From an uncultured Eubacteriales bacterium (GTDB lineage: Bacteria > Bacillota > Clostridia > Oscillospirales > Oscillospiraceae), in NCBI GenBank assembly GCA_900544295.1, contig UQUO01000027.1, positions 1-25,630 of the forward strand: a stretch of DNA of 25,630 bases, given 5' to 3'. Within the stretch, counting starts at the first letter, position 1. Each line of letters starts with the position of its first letter. This document shows positions 1 to 9,632 of this stretch, in pieces. The position numbers and the translations under genes are program-made. The notes beneath the pieces were generated by a model. That model saw only the letters and a program-made list of their open reading frames with translations. It had not been told where the DNA came from and searched no databases.

Positions 1-11
1 CAGGAGGGGGT

Positions 12-67
12 CAAAGGGGGAACCCTCGCCGGGGGTTCCCCCTTTGCGGGCGGCCTCCGCCGCCCGC
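12..67. repeat. Two adjoining GC-rich perfect hairpins
   Basis: Positions 12-25 (CAAAGGGGGAACCC) pair perfectly with 33-46 across a 7-base loop. Immediately after, GCGGGCGG at 46-53 pairs with 60-67. No coding sequence of recognisable type covers them. The style (stacked perfect stems in a gene-free block) matches dispersed intergenic repeats of gut Clostridia; copy number elsewhere in the genome cannot be seen here. Confidence 0.7.
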
Positions 68-97
68 AGCCCCTGCGATTTACGGACGCCCGCAGTT

Positions 98-406
98 ATC
101 CCGTGCCCGGGCGGGGATAGAACCCCGCCCCTACGAGGGGGTTTGAGGAACGTGGTGAGGTCGGCGGTGGACGAAGGAAAGGGTCGTCGGGGACGCCGAC
201 CCCTACGGCGGGTGGGAAACGGGCCGTGCGCCGCATAATATGCCGCGAGAGCATCCCGTGCCCGGGCGAGGGCCGGCGGAACGTGGTGAGGCTGGCGTGG
301 ACCGTGACGGCGGGACGTCGAGGACGCCGTCCCCTACAGGGCGGGTGCGACGCCGTGGGGTCGGCGGTGAACCTGGCAACGGGTCGTCGGGGACGCTGTC
401 CCCGAC
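98..406. repeat. Degenerate two-copy repeat module with four hairpins
   Basis: Four stems follow one another: GGGCGGGG 109-116 with 123-130; GGGTCG 181-186 with 197-202; GACGGCG 306-312 with 325-331; GTCGGGGAC 386-394 with 398-406. Most are followed by a CCCTAC-like tail. The words between the stems also recur: ATCCCGTGCCCGGGCG at 98-113 and 253-268, and GGAACGTGGTGAGG at 147-160 and 278-291. This points to an amplified unit of about 130-155 bp. The block 1-447 holds no supportable gene, and long open frames there are an effect of high GC. It lies downstream of uvrA, so the last stem might also end that transcript, but it has no T tract. Confidence 0.65.
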
Positions 407-447
407 GGGACGGCTGCGGGACGGGCCGCGCAATTGGGTTGAGGCGC

Positions 448-3279
<2,832 letters not shown>

Positions 3280-3312
3280 ATGCCGCCTCTGTTACTAAAG
3301 TAAAAGCATTAT

Positions 3313-3341
3313 ATTATACCTCATTTTTGCCTCCATTTCAA
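3313..3341 (-). promoter_or_regulatory. uvrA promoter
   Basis: On the minus strand TTGAAA (3336-3341) and TATAAT (3313-3318) are separated by exactly 17 bases and lie about 34 bases before the uvrA ATG. The -35 hexamer falls inside the 39-bp direct repeat 3335-3373, so terminator and promoter are packed back to back. No LexA-type box was recognised around it. Confidence 0.75.
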
Positions 3342-3373
3342 CAGCAAAACCCGCCCGGCAAGAGCCGGGCGGG
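3335..3373. repeat. 39-bp direct repeat, copy 1
   Basis: This segment is identical over 39 bases to 3883-3921. It contains the terminator hairpin (stem arms 3350-3359 and 3364-3373) plus the bases that form the uvrA -35 box. The two copies bracket the XRE regulator and the small protein gene. Similarity ends sharply at both edges. Confidence 0.85.
3346..3373 (-). terminator. Intrinsic terminator after the XRE gene
   Basis: Reading the minus strand, CCCGCCCGGC pairs with GCCGGGCGGG across four bases, followed by TTTT. It begins directly after the XRE stop codon. The T tract is short, so efficiency is uncertain. Confidence 0.7.
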
Positions 3374-3580
3374 TCAGGGCCGCGCCTTGTCTGAGACGCC
3401 GGCCAGGTAGTCCACAGAGACGCGGTAAAACGAGGCAAGCTTTACGGCATATTCCAGCGGCAGCGCGCGTTCACCCCGCTCGTACTTGGAGTAGAGCGAC
3501 TGGTCGCAGTGCAGGTATTCCGCCACCTGCCTCTGCGTCAGGTCCGCATCCTCCCGCAGGTCACGTATCCTGAGCTTCAT
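3374..3580 (-). CDS. Small XRE-family (Cro/CI-type) DNA-binding regulator
   Basis: The 68-residue product is essentially one helix-turn-helix domain of the HTH_3 type: LTQRQVAEYL, a recognition helix around DQSLYSKYERGER, and a closing helix with SVDYLAGVSD. There is no extra effector domain. Three nested starts are possible: GTG 3589, ATG 3586 and ATG 3580. I chose 3580 because GGTGAT lies just ahead of it and the residues from there match the family pattern. It diverges from the small gene at 3672, and the shared control region carries two GGAC-N5-GTCC palindromes, the likely binding sites of this protein. It is probably an autoregulated repressor. A terminator follows the stop at once. The target function is unknown. 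Confidence 0.85.
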   Translation of the reverse strand: MKLRIRDLREDADLTQRQVAEYLHCDQSLYSKYERGERALPLEYAVKLASFYRVSVDYLAGVSDKARP

Positions 3581-3599
3581 TTCCATCACCGGGTCAAAT

Positions 3600-3651
3600 A
3601 TATCAAAGGACGATATGTCCTATTGACATTTTGGACTATTTGTCCTATTAT
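3600..3651. promoter_or_regulatory. Divergent promoter pair with two operator palindromes
   Basis: The plus-strand promoter is TTGACA (3623-3628), 17 bases, TATTAT (3646-3651). Its spacer holds GGACTATTTGTCC at 3633-3645. The same six bases read on the minus strand as TGTCAA, and 17 bases further lies TGATAT (3600-3605), a weaker promoter for the XRE gene. Its spacer holds GGACGATATGTCC at 3608-3620. The palindromes are 25 bp apart centre to centre. The plus promoter is convincing; the minus one is inference from the symmetry. Confidence 0.7.
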
Positions 3652-3671
3652 AACCCACGAGGAGGGTGAAA

Positions 3672-3827
3672 ATGACAGATTATAAGCAGCTCTATCTCAC
3701 GATGTTTCGTGCGAGCGAGAAGGCCATCGAGTTGTTGGTAGATGCCCAGCGCAAATGCGAAGAGCTGTATATCAATTCGCACGACGCCGAACTCATCCAA
3801 CTGGAGTCTCGTGATGAAAGCGATTGA
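3672..3827 (+). CDS. 51-residue protein of unknown function
   Basis: The frame opens with ATG after a strong GGAGGG site and encodes 51 residues beginning MTDYKQLYLTMF and ending in an acidic tail (ESRDESD). It is predicted to be mostly helical, with no membrane segment, signal peptide or cysteine pair. Support for a real gene comes from the near-consensus promoter at 3623-3651, the ribosome site and the divergent XRE regulator. It is too short for a safe family call. Small proteins with a similar start (MTDY) are common in Clostridia and carry no known role. Repression by the adjacent XRE protein is the likeliest control. Confidence 0.7.
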   Translation: MTDYKQLYLTMFRASEKAIELLVDAQRKCEELYINSHDAELIQLESRDESD

Positions 3828-3854
3828 AGCATCTTTTTCTACCACGAAGCAGCG

Positions 3855-3881
3855 GCCCCGGCCATTCGTATGGCTCGGGGC
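3855..3881 (+). terminator. Hairpin after the 51-residue gene
   Basis: GCCCCGGCCAT (3855-3865) pairs with ATGGC-T-CGGGGC (3870-3881) with a single bulged T and a TCGT loop. No T run follows, so a terminator role is tentative. It sits immediately before direct-repeat copy 2. Confidence 0.4.
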
Positions 3882-3882
3882 T

Positions 3883-3921
3883 ATTTCAACAGCAAAACCC
3901 GCCCGGCAAGAGCCGGGCGGG
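3883..3921. repeat. 39-bp direct repeat, copy 2
   Basis: This is identical to 3335-3373. Here it includes the terminator of the MFS gene (arms 3898-3907 and 3912-3921) and the same TTGAAA bases, but no -10 box follows on the minus strand. Confidence 0.85.
3894..3921 (-). terminator. Terminator of the reductase-hydrolase-VOC-MFS set
   Basis: The 10-bp GC stem is followed on the minus strand by TTTT, about 39 bases after the MFS stop codon. The next gene downstream is on the other strand, so this marks the end of the four-gene set. Confidence 0.75.
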
Positions 3922-3959
3922 GTGACAGGAGGCGCCCTGCCGTTTGGCTGGGGCGCTGT

Positions 3960-5222
3960 TCAATTCTGCTTCTTTCTCGGCGGCTTGGCCAGCAGCATGG
4001 CGACTATGCCCAGGACGTTGAAGGCCATGACCATGATGAAGGCGGAGGTGTAGCTGCCGCTCGCGTCGTACATCGTGCCGGCAAGGGCCGGGGACACGGA
4101 GGAGCAGATGGTGATTATCGGGAAGAGCGTGCCGAACAGGCTGCCGTAGATGTCCGCGCCGAAATAGCTGGAGAACATCACCGGCATGCACACGAAGGAG
4201 CAGCCGAAGCCTATGCCGGTGCAGGCGGCGTAGACCACCATGAGCGGCACATTGGAGGCGCCCATGAGGCAGATGGTGCCCAGCAGCAGCACGGTGAGAG
4301 AGCCCGCCCAGACATAGCGCGCGGGCATGCGGTTGCACAGCTCGCCGCCGAGCAGGCGGCCCACTATGCTCGTCACGGTTATGAGGCTCATCGAAAAGGC
4401 CGCGCTGGTCGCGGACAGGCCGTGGTCGCCCAGGCAGGCGATGCCGTGGCTGACGAGCATCATGTAGGGTATGTACAGGCCCAGGGCGCCCAGGAGCACC
4501 ATCCAGCACTTGGCGTTTTTCAGGGCCTCCTTGACGGTCCACTTCTCTTCCGTCATGTAGGGCTTGAAGCTGGACTTTTTCTTGCCGGACGCCGCTTCGA
4601 CATCGGCCTTCCCGTCGGGTATCTGCCCGATGTCGGAGGGCTTATCCTTGATGAGGAAGAGGTCTATGAGCAGGGCGAGCAGCGCCGCGCCGGCGACGAC
4701 GAGCCAGCAGTTGTTCCACTTGCCCGTGCTGTCGAGCACCCAGGTGAGCAGCGGCGCGGCGATGAAGCCGCCGAAGCCGGAGGCCGTCAGCGTGATGGCC
4801 ATGGCGCGGGCGCGCCGCTTGGTGAACCACTGTGTCACCGTGGTCTGCACCGGCACGACCGTGCCGAAGCCGACGCCCACGCCCGCAATGATGCCGAAGG
4901 TGAAGAGGAACACCCACTGGTTCTTCACAAAATAGCCCATCAGCACCGCAGCTATAAGTATGAGCGCGGAGCCTATCGCCATGCAGAACCGGGCGCCCTT
5001 TTTCTGTATCGTATAGCCTATCAGCGGCCCGGGCAGGCCCTGGAACAGGTTGAACAGCGAGAAGCCGAGGCCAAGTATGGTCCTGTTGAACTGCATCTCG
5101 TCCGACATGAAGGTGTTGACCGTCTGCCCGCCGTACATCGGGAAGCCGACGTTCAGGAAATATATCACCCACAGCGAGGCGACGATGGTCCAGCCGTAAA
5201 ATCTTCTGTTTGAGCTTTCCAC
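3960..5222 (-). CDS. MFS transporter, OFA/monocarboxylate-like
   Basis: The 420-residue product has the usual MFS length and about 12 hydrophobic segments in two bundles of six. They are split by a hydrophilic loop around residues 205-235. The N-terminus FYGWTIVASLW and the first-bundle motif QWFTKRRARAMAI resemble the oxalate/formate antiporter and monocarboxylate carrier branch, which moves small carboxylates and aromatic acids. The start is GTG at 5222, fixed by GAGAGGAG seven bases upstream; no ATG fits. It is the last gene of the minus-strand set, 24 bases after the VOC gene, and a terminator follows. The likely role is uptake or export of the compound handled by the three enzymes. The substrate cannot be read from sequence. 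Confidence 0.9.
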   Translation of the reverse strand: MESSNRRFYGWTIVASLWVIYFLNVGFPMYGGQTVNTFMSDEMQFNRTILGLGFSLFNLFQGLPGPLIGYTIQKKGARFCMAIGSALILIAAVLMGYFVKNQWVFLFTFGIIAGVGVGFGTVVPVQTTVTQWFTKRRARAMAITLTASGFGGFIAAPLLTWVLDSTGKWNNCWLVVAGAALLALLIDLFLIKDKPSDIGQIPDGKADVEAASGKKKSSFKPYMTEEKWTVKEALKNAKCWMVLLGALGLYIPYMMLVSHGIACLGDHGLSATSAAFSMSLITVTSIVGRLLGGELCNRMPARYVWAGSLTVLLLGTICLMGASNVPLMVVYAACTGIGFGCSFVCMPVMFSSYFGADIYGSLFGTLFPIITICSSVSPALAGTMYDASGSYTSAFIMVMAFNVLGIVAMLLAKPPRKKQN

Positions 5223-5246
5223 AGAGTTTCTCCTCTCTAAGCTGTA

Positions 5247-6167
5247 TCAGAGCGCCTGAAAGAGCTCCACCGACATCCCCGAAGGGCCGTTCACGCGGGC
5301 GAGCCTTATCTCTCCGTAGGGCTCCAGCCTCAGGCGCAGGGGCGGTACGGCTGTCTCAAAGCCTGCGGCGGCGCAGCGCTCCAGCAGTGCGTCCAGGTCC
5401 TCCGTCTCGTAGGCCGTCGCAAAGACGCCCACGTTCTCCGGCTTCGCCACGTCGGACATCGGGCGGCCCTTTATCGAGTATTCCAGGCATTCGGTTATGG
5501 GCGTGTTGCCCCCCGCGAACATCAGCATACGGGTATGCGTCCCGTGCGGCACGCCGACTATGTCGTCCACCAGGCCGTCGGGCAGTTCTTCATCAAACAC
5601 CTTGCTGAGCCCCAGCACGCCCTCGTAAAAGCGCGCGGCCTCCTCCCCGCTGGCCACCGTCTGCGCGACGTCCGTGAATATCGAGAACATGCCCTCAAAG
5701 CGCGGGATGGGCTCTTTCAGGCGCTCGATGAGCGCCATGGGCATGGCGTCCGGACCTTTCAGCACTCCCTCCAGCACGTCCAGGTTTATCCAGTCCGCCA
5801 CATAGCGCGTGGGCGGGCAGTAGTAGTCGAAGCCCAGGTCCCTGAAATGCTCATAGGCCCAGGAATTGTCCTTGGCGCGAAAGGCCACGTCGTAGTAGCC
5901 GAAGTCCCAGCTCGGCCTGCCCTCGCGTATCGGGCGCTTGGGGGTGTTCGTGAAGCAGATGAGCTGGAGCAGGGTCGGCTGCTCCTCGTTTTTGAGCATG
6001 GCGTACTCCGCCGCGCTCGATTCGAGCCCATAGACGGCCGCCACAGTCTGCTCGTCCAAGCGGCCGCGGCAGACCTCGGTCAGCTCCATCTCGCCCGTAA
6101 AAAAGGCCAGACTCTTTTCGAGCTCGGACACACTGACGCAGATACGTTTGATACCAATGTCTTTCAA
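5247..6167 (-). CDS. Two-module VOC (glyoxalase/dioxygenase-fold) protein
   Basis: The 306-residue product contains two vicinal-oxygen-chelate modules, about residues 5-140 and 160-305. Each has the start pattern of the fold (LEKSLAFFTGEMEL; EEAARFYEGVLGL), and the second ends in SGMSVELFQ. VOC enzymes include glyoxalase I, epimerases, racemases and extradiol dioxygenases. The usual metal-binding His in the first strand is absent from both modules (KRICVSV and FSIFTDV), although the terminal Glu is kept. The start is TTG at 6167, five bases after a strong GGAGGTG; an ATG slightly upstream is out of frame. It lies between the hydrolase-fold gene (101-base gap) and the MFS gene (24-base gap). 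Substrate and reaction are unknown. An isomerase or racemase is as plausible as anything oxygen-dependent. Confidence 0.85.
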   Translation of the reverse strand: MKDIGIKRICVSVSELEKSLAFFTGEMELTEVCRGRLDEQTVAAVYGLESSAAEYAMLKNEEQPTLLQLICFTNTPKRPIREGRPSWDFGYYDVAFRAKDNSWAYEHFRDLGFDYYCPPTRYVADWINLDVLEGVLKGPDAMPMALIERLKEPIPRFEGMFSIFTDVAQTVASGEEAARFYEGVLGLSKVFDEELPDGLVDDIVGVPHGTHTRMLMFAGGNTPITECLEYSIKGRPMSDVAKPENVGVFATAYETEDLDALLERCAAAGFETAVPPLRLRLEPYGEIRLARVNGPSGMSVELFQAL

Positions 6168-6187
6168 GGTTGCACCTCCGCATAAAA

Positions 6188-6237
6188 GCGATTCAAAAAT
6201 CGCTGCCGGCGCCGATTACCCTGGCAGACCGGCAGCG
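6188..6237. other. Inverted repeats between hydrolase and VOC genes
   Basis: GCGATT (6188-6193) pairs with AATCGC (6198-6203), and CGCTGCCGG (6201-6209) pairs with CCGGCAGCG (6229-6237). The two stems share bases 6201-6203 and so exclude each other. On the minus strand the small stem is followed by TTTT. This could trim expression of the downstream VOC and MFS genes or protect an mRNA end. Confidence 0.4.
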
Positions 6238-6268
6238 AACGTCAGTTGCGGATACCCTCTTTCCGAGT

Positions 6269-7273
6269 TCAGTCTATATAGACGTTTTTGTCCTCGAAGA
6301 CCAGGCTGTCGAAGTCGGGGACGAGGTACTCCTTCATCGCGCGTTCGAGTTCGCGGCCCTCGGTGCCCTTGTAGGCGGCGGGGTCGGCAAGGAAGCTGAG
6401 TATGGCCTCCGCGCACTCGAAGGGATAATCGAGGTAGAGCATGATGCCGCCGCCTTCGACTATCTTGATCTTGTTGATTTCGGAGCCGAGCTGGTCGGCG
6501 GCCTCCTTGATGGTCTTGAAGAGAGGCGGCTTGACGCAGTCGCGGTCACCCACGAGCTGGAGCGAGGGCTGCTTCACCTTCGGCAGCACGCGCTCAAGGT
6601 CGAAGGTCAGCAGGGCGTTTATCATGTCGCGCCCGCCCTTGTCGTAGTGCAGCAGATTGGCTATAGCCGCGCGCTGGATGTACTCGAACTTGCTGTCCGG
6701 GTTCTCGCGGTACTGCTCGTTCCAGTACTCCACGAAGTGGGAGCCGTCCTCCTTGCGCTGGAGCAGGCCGGATTCGAGGCCGATGAGGTCGCCGGGACGC
6801 AGGCTCTTGGTATAGGGCATCTTGTTGCCGCCTATCATGTCGCGGCGGGCCGCTTTGGCCTTCCTCAGGCTGTCCTCATATATGGCCAGACCGCCGAAGA
6901 TGAGCTTGTCCACCCGCTCGGGATACCGCGCCGCCAGGTCCGCCATGATGAGCGAGCCGGAGTGCTGGCCCACGAAGCTGGCCTTCTCTATGCCCAGGTC
7001 GTCCATGAAGTCGATGAAGCTGTCGGTGAAGTCCGTGAACTCGAACCAGTTCGGGGCGGCGGGCGAGAAGCCGAAGCCCAGCGAATCGGGAGAATACACG
7101 GTGTACTGCTTCGCCACCATCGGGATAACGCCCTCAAACTCGAAGTTGTTCCACCAGCACTGGTGCACGAATATGACCGGGTCGCCGCTGCCCATCGTCT
7201 CGTAGTACATCTGGGTGCCGGAGCGCTTCAGGTTCGCATATCCCCTCTTTACCTGCTTTAGATTGGTCGCCAT
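6269..7273 (-). CDS. Alpha/beta-hydrolase-fold protein with non-canonical catalytic site
   Basis: The 334-residue product has the strand order of the alpha/beta hydrolase fold: the oxyanion-side strand VIFVHQCW (33-40), SPDSLGFGFS, the elbow region SFVGQHSGS (99-107) and an acid-bearing LQLVGDRD (238-245). The elbow reads G102-Q-H104-S-G106, so His occupies the nucleophile position of the usual GxSxG. Where the catalytic His is expected the sequence is GGGIMLYLDYP, with Ile277 in its place. A classical Ser-His-Asp hydrolase is therefore unlikely. The protein may be a lyase, an isomerase or binding-only. ATG 7273 follows a perfect AAGGAGGT. The gene sits 79 bases after the reductase, in the same direction as the VOC and MFS genes. 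Confidence 0.88.
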   Translation of the reverse strand: MATNLKQVKRGYANLKRSGTQMYYETMGSGDPVIFVHQCWWNNFEFEGVIPMVAKQYTVYSPDSLGFGFSPAAPNWFEFTDFTDSFIDFMDDLGIEKASFVGQHSGSLIMADLAARYPERVDKLIFGGLAIYEDSLRKAKAARRDMIGGNKMPYTKSLRPGDLIGLESGLLQRKEDGSHFVEYWNEQYRENPDSKFEYIQRAAIANLLHYDKGGRDMINALLTFDLERVLPKVKQPSLQLVGDRDCVKPPLFKTIKEAADQLGSEINKIKIVEGGGIMLYLDYPFECAEAILSFLADPAAYKGTEGRELERAMKEYLVPDFDSLVFEDKNVYID

Positions 7274-7352
7274 TGTTTTACCTCCTTGATGCTAAACGTG
7301 TTTTTCTCTCCTATGTCTTCAGACGCCGGCCGGACATCTGAAAGCTCTCTCA

Positions 7353-9341
7353 TTAAATATCCAGCGCCGCAAAGAAACCGTCGTGGATGGCGGAGGTGAT
7401 GGTGTCCGGGGTGCGGGCGTCGCCTATCACCATCACTTCCTTGTCCGGGAAAAGCTCCTTGACGGCGGCTACGGGCTTGGTGCCGAAGGCTATGACCACG
7501 TCGCCCTCCAGCGTCTTCTTCTCGCCGGTCTTCATGTCCTCGACCTCCACGCCGCTGTCCGTGAAGGCGGTGACGCTGTGGCTGCACAGGATGTTCACAC
7601 CCGCCGCGGCCAGCTTCTTCATCATGACGATGCGCGTCATGAGCTCCTCCTTCAGGATGAGGTCGGGCAGCATCTCGACTATGGTTATCTTATGCCCGCG
7701 CTCGATGAGCTCCAGCGCCGTCTCCACGCCGACCTGGCCGCCGCCGCAGATGACGACGTCGCCCTTCACCTCGGCCTTGCCCAGCAGCACGTCCTGCGCC
7801 TTCTTCACGTTTGCGCCGTCTATACCCGGGATGTTCGGCACCAGCGGCTCCGCGCCCGTGCACACGAGCACCGTGTCCGCCTCGATGGACGCCGCGTTCT
7901 CCGCCGTCACGGGGCTGTTCAGGTGTATCTTCACGTTCGGCAGCCTGCCCAGCTGCACGCGGAAGAAGTCCGGGATGTGCTGCAGGATATCCTTGCAGGG
8001 CGAGCTGGAGGCTATGCGCAGCTGACCGCCGCAGAGCCTGTCCGTCGCCTCATAGACCTCGACGCTGTGGCCGCGCTGCGCGGCGATATAGGCCGCCTCC
8101 AGGCCCGCCGGTCCAGCGCCGATGATCGCCACGCGCTTTTTCTCCTCCGCCTTGCCGACCTTGCCGTTCGGGAAGCGGCTCTCGCGGCCCGCGATGGGGT
8201 TGAACGTGCAGCGCAGCGGCATCTGGCCGAAGATACGCTTGCCTATGCAGTAGTTGCAGTTGATGCAGCGGCGGATGCCCTCGACGTCGCCCTTCTCCAG
8301 CTTCGTAACAAAGTCCGGCTCGACTATCCACTCGCGGGACTCGGAGATGAAATCCGCCTGACCGTCCGCCAGCACCTGCTCGGCAACCTCGGGGTCGAAC
8401 ATGCGGCCCTGCGCGAACACCGGTATGCTCACGGCCTCCTTGATGGCCGCGGCCAGGTGCGCCAGAGTGGCCTTCGGCTGATAAATGGTGGGTATCATCC
8501 ACTCCACCGTCTCAAACACCGCCGCCTCCGCGTCGATGGCCGCGACGCCGTCGCGCTCCATCCACTGGCAGAGGATCTTTGACTCCTCCACGCCGCGGCC
8601 GGCGTCGCCCAGGTACTCGTCTATCGACATGCGTACGATGATGGGGAAGTCCTTGCCGCACTTGGCCTGGATGTTCTCGATTATCTCGTGCAGGACGCGG
8701 TAGCGGTTCTCCAGAGAGCCGCCGTATTCGTCCGTGCGGTTGTTGAACCAGGGCGTCAGGAACTCGGAGATGAGGTAGCCGCCGATGGCGTGGATGGTGA
8801 CGGCGTCAAAGCCGGCGCGCTTGGCGTTGAAGCAGCTCCAGCCCATGCAGTCCACCATGGTATGTATCTCTTCGACGGTCATGGGGCGCACGGGCGCGCC
8901 GACGAAGCGGGATTGCAGCGTGCCGGGGGCTATGCGCGTGACGTTGTAGACGCCCTGGCTGCCCTTGTCGTAGGGGAAGCCCAGGGACTGCGCGCCGCCG
9001 CCAGGGCTGATGTTGATGGTGCACTTGGTGCCGTAGCGGTGGATGGCCTCGGCCAGGTCCGAGAGCATGGGCACGTACATGTTGTCGTCCACGCGGATGG
9101 AGCCGGGGTAGGGGTCGATCTTGTCCACCTTCGTCGCACCCTGGGCCGAGTGGACGGTGATGAGGCCGCAGCCGCCCTTCGCTCGGGCGGTGTAATAGTC
9201 GATTATCTTGTCCGTTACCTCGCCGTCGGAGGTGGCGTACAGCGTCTCCGTGGGGCCCATGACGACCCTGTTCTTCAGCTCCAGATTGCCTATCCTGCCC
9301 GGGGACAGCAGATGCGGGAACAGCTCTTTGCCTGTGTTCAT
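7353..9341 (-). CDS. NADH-dependent flavin ene-reductase (OYE barrel + 4Fe-4S + FAD/NAD domains)
   Basis: The 662-residue product has the three-part build of 2,4-dienoyl-CoA reductase, 2-enoate reductase and BaiCD/BaiH. It has an FMN TIM barrel (about 1-340, with FLTPWFNNRTDEYGGSLENR), a cysteine cluster and a C-terminal FAD/NAD module. The dinucleotide loops are GAGPAG (408-413, FAD, with Glu431) and GGGQVG (533-538, with a Glu after the second strand, suggesting NADH). Such enzymes reduce activated C=C bonds using an electron chain NADH-FAD-4Fe4S-FMN. The cysteines are spaced C359-x2-C362-x2-C365-x12-C378, one residue tighter than the common CxxCxxxC. The barrel motif is IHAIGGYL, not HGAHGYL. 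The start is ATG 9341, seven bases after AGGAGG; the ATG at 9359 overlaps that ribosome site. It is the first gene of the set. Confidence 0.93.
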   Translation of the reverse strand: MNTGKELFPHLLSPGRIGNLELKNRVVMGPTETLYATSDGEVTDKIIDYYTARAKGGCGLITVHSAQGATKVDKIDPYPGSIRVDDNMYVPMLSDLAEAIHRYGTKCTINISPGGGAQSLGFPYDKGSQGVYNVTRIAPGTLQSRFVGAPVRPMTVEEIHTMVDCMGWSCFNAKRAGFDAVTIHAIGGYLISEFLTPWFNNRTDEYGGSLENRYRVLHEIIENIQAKCGKDFPIIVRMSIDEYLGDAGRGVEESKILCQWMERDGVAAIDAEAAVFETVEWMIPTIYQPKATLAHLAAAIKEAVSIPVFAQGRMFDPEVAEQVLADGQADFISESREWIVEPDFVTKLEKGDVEGIRRCINCNYCIGKRIFGQMPLRCTFNPIAGRESRFPNGKVGKAEEKKRVAIIGAGPAGLEAAYIAAQRGHSVEVYEATDRLCGGQLRIASSSPCKDILQHIPDFFRVQLGRLPNVKIHLNSPVTAENAASIEADTVLVCTGAEPLVPNIPGIDGANVKKAQDVLLGKAEVKGDVVICGGGQVGVETALELIERGHKITIVEMLPDLILKEELMTRIVMMKKLAAAGVNILCSHSVTAFTDSGVEVEDMKTGEKKTLEGDVVIAFGTKPVAAVKELFPDKEVMVIGDARTPDTITSAIHDGFFAALDI

Positions 9342-9403
9342 TTTTGTGCCTCCTGTCATAGTAAAATTCTCATAAATTTAAACTGTCTTAATTATCGCTA
9401 AAA

Positions 9404-9432
9404 ATTATAGTCAATTATTTTGACATTATTAT
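9404..9432 (-). promoter_or_regulatory. Promoter of the reductase set with operator-like palindrome
   Basis: On the minus strand a perfect TATAAT lies at 9404-9409. The next 15 bases (9410-9424) are the perfect palindrome GTCAA-TTATT-TTGAC, which fills most of the promoter spacer. The -35 position (9427-9432, ATAATA) is poor. The rest of 9360-9632 is AT-rich, with a near-repeat ATTATCGCTA/ATTATCGCCTA at 9391 and 9428 and further TTGAC words (9466, 9526, 9568). This is where the divergent MarR protein probably acts. Confidence 0.6.
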
Positions 9433-9632
9433 CGCCTACTTTCCCCGTTTATACAAGTGGTATTATTGACAAATCTGCACAAGCGTTTTTGGCTAATTTA
9501 TTAACAATCAATATTTTTTACTATTTTGACCTTATCCCCCTTGCGTTGGTCGCGCGACTGTGATATATTGACGATTATCAAAATATTTTACTGTTTTCCG
9601 CATGGAAGGCAGTACGGAAGGATGGCCCACAT

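Noticed and set aside
98..406. CRISPR-like repeats at the left end
   Set aside because: Units differ in sequence and spacing, the spacer-length pattern is wrong and no cas gene is present.
3374..3827. XRE plus small protein as a toxin-antitoxin pair
   Set aside because: The genes diverge and the small protein is not toxin-like (acidic, no known fold); typical pairs are co-directional.
3960..9341. A bile-acid (bai) operon
   Set aside because: Only the reductase architecture and an MFS carrier match; BaiB, BaiA, BaiE and BaiF relatives are absent, so the assignment is not supported.
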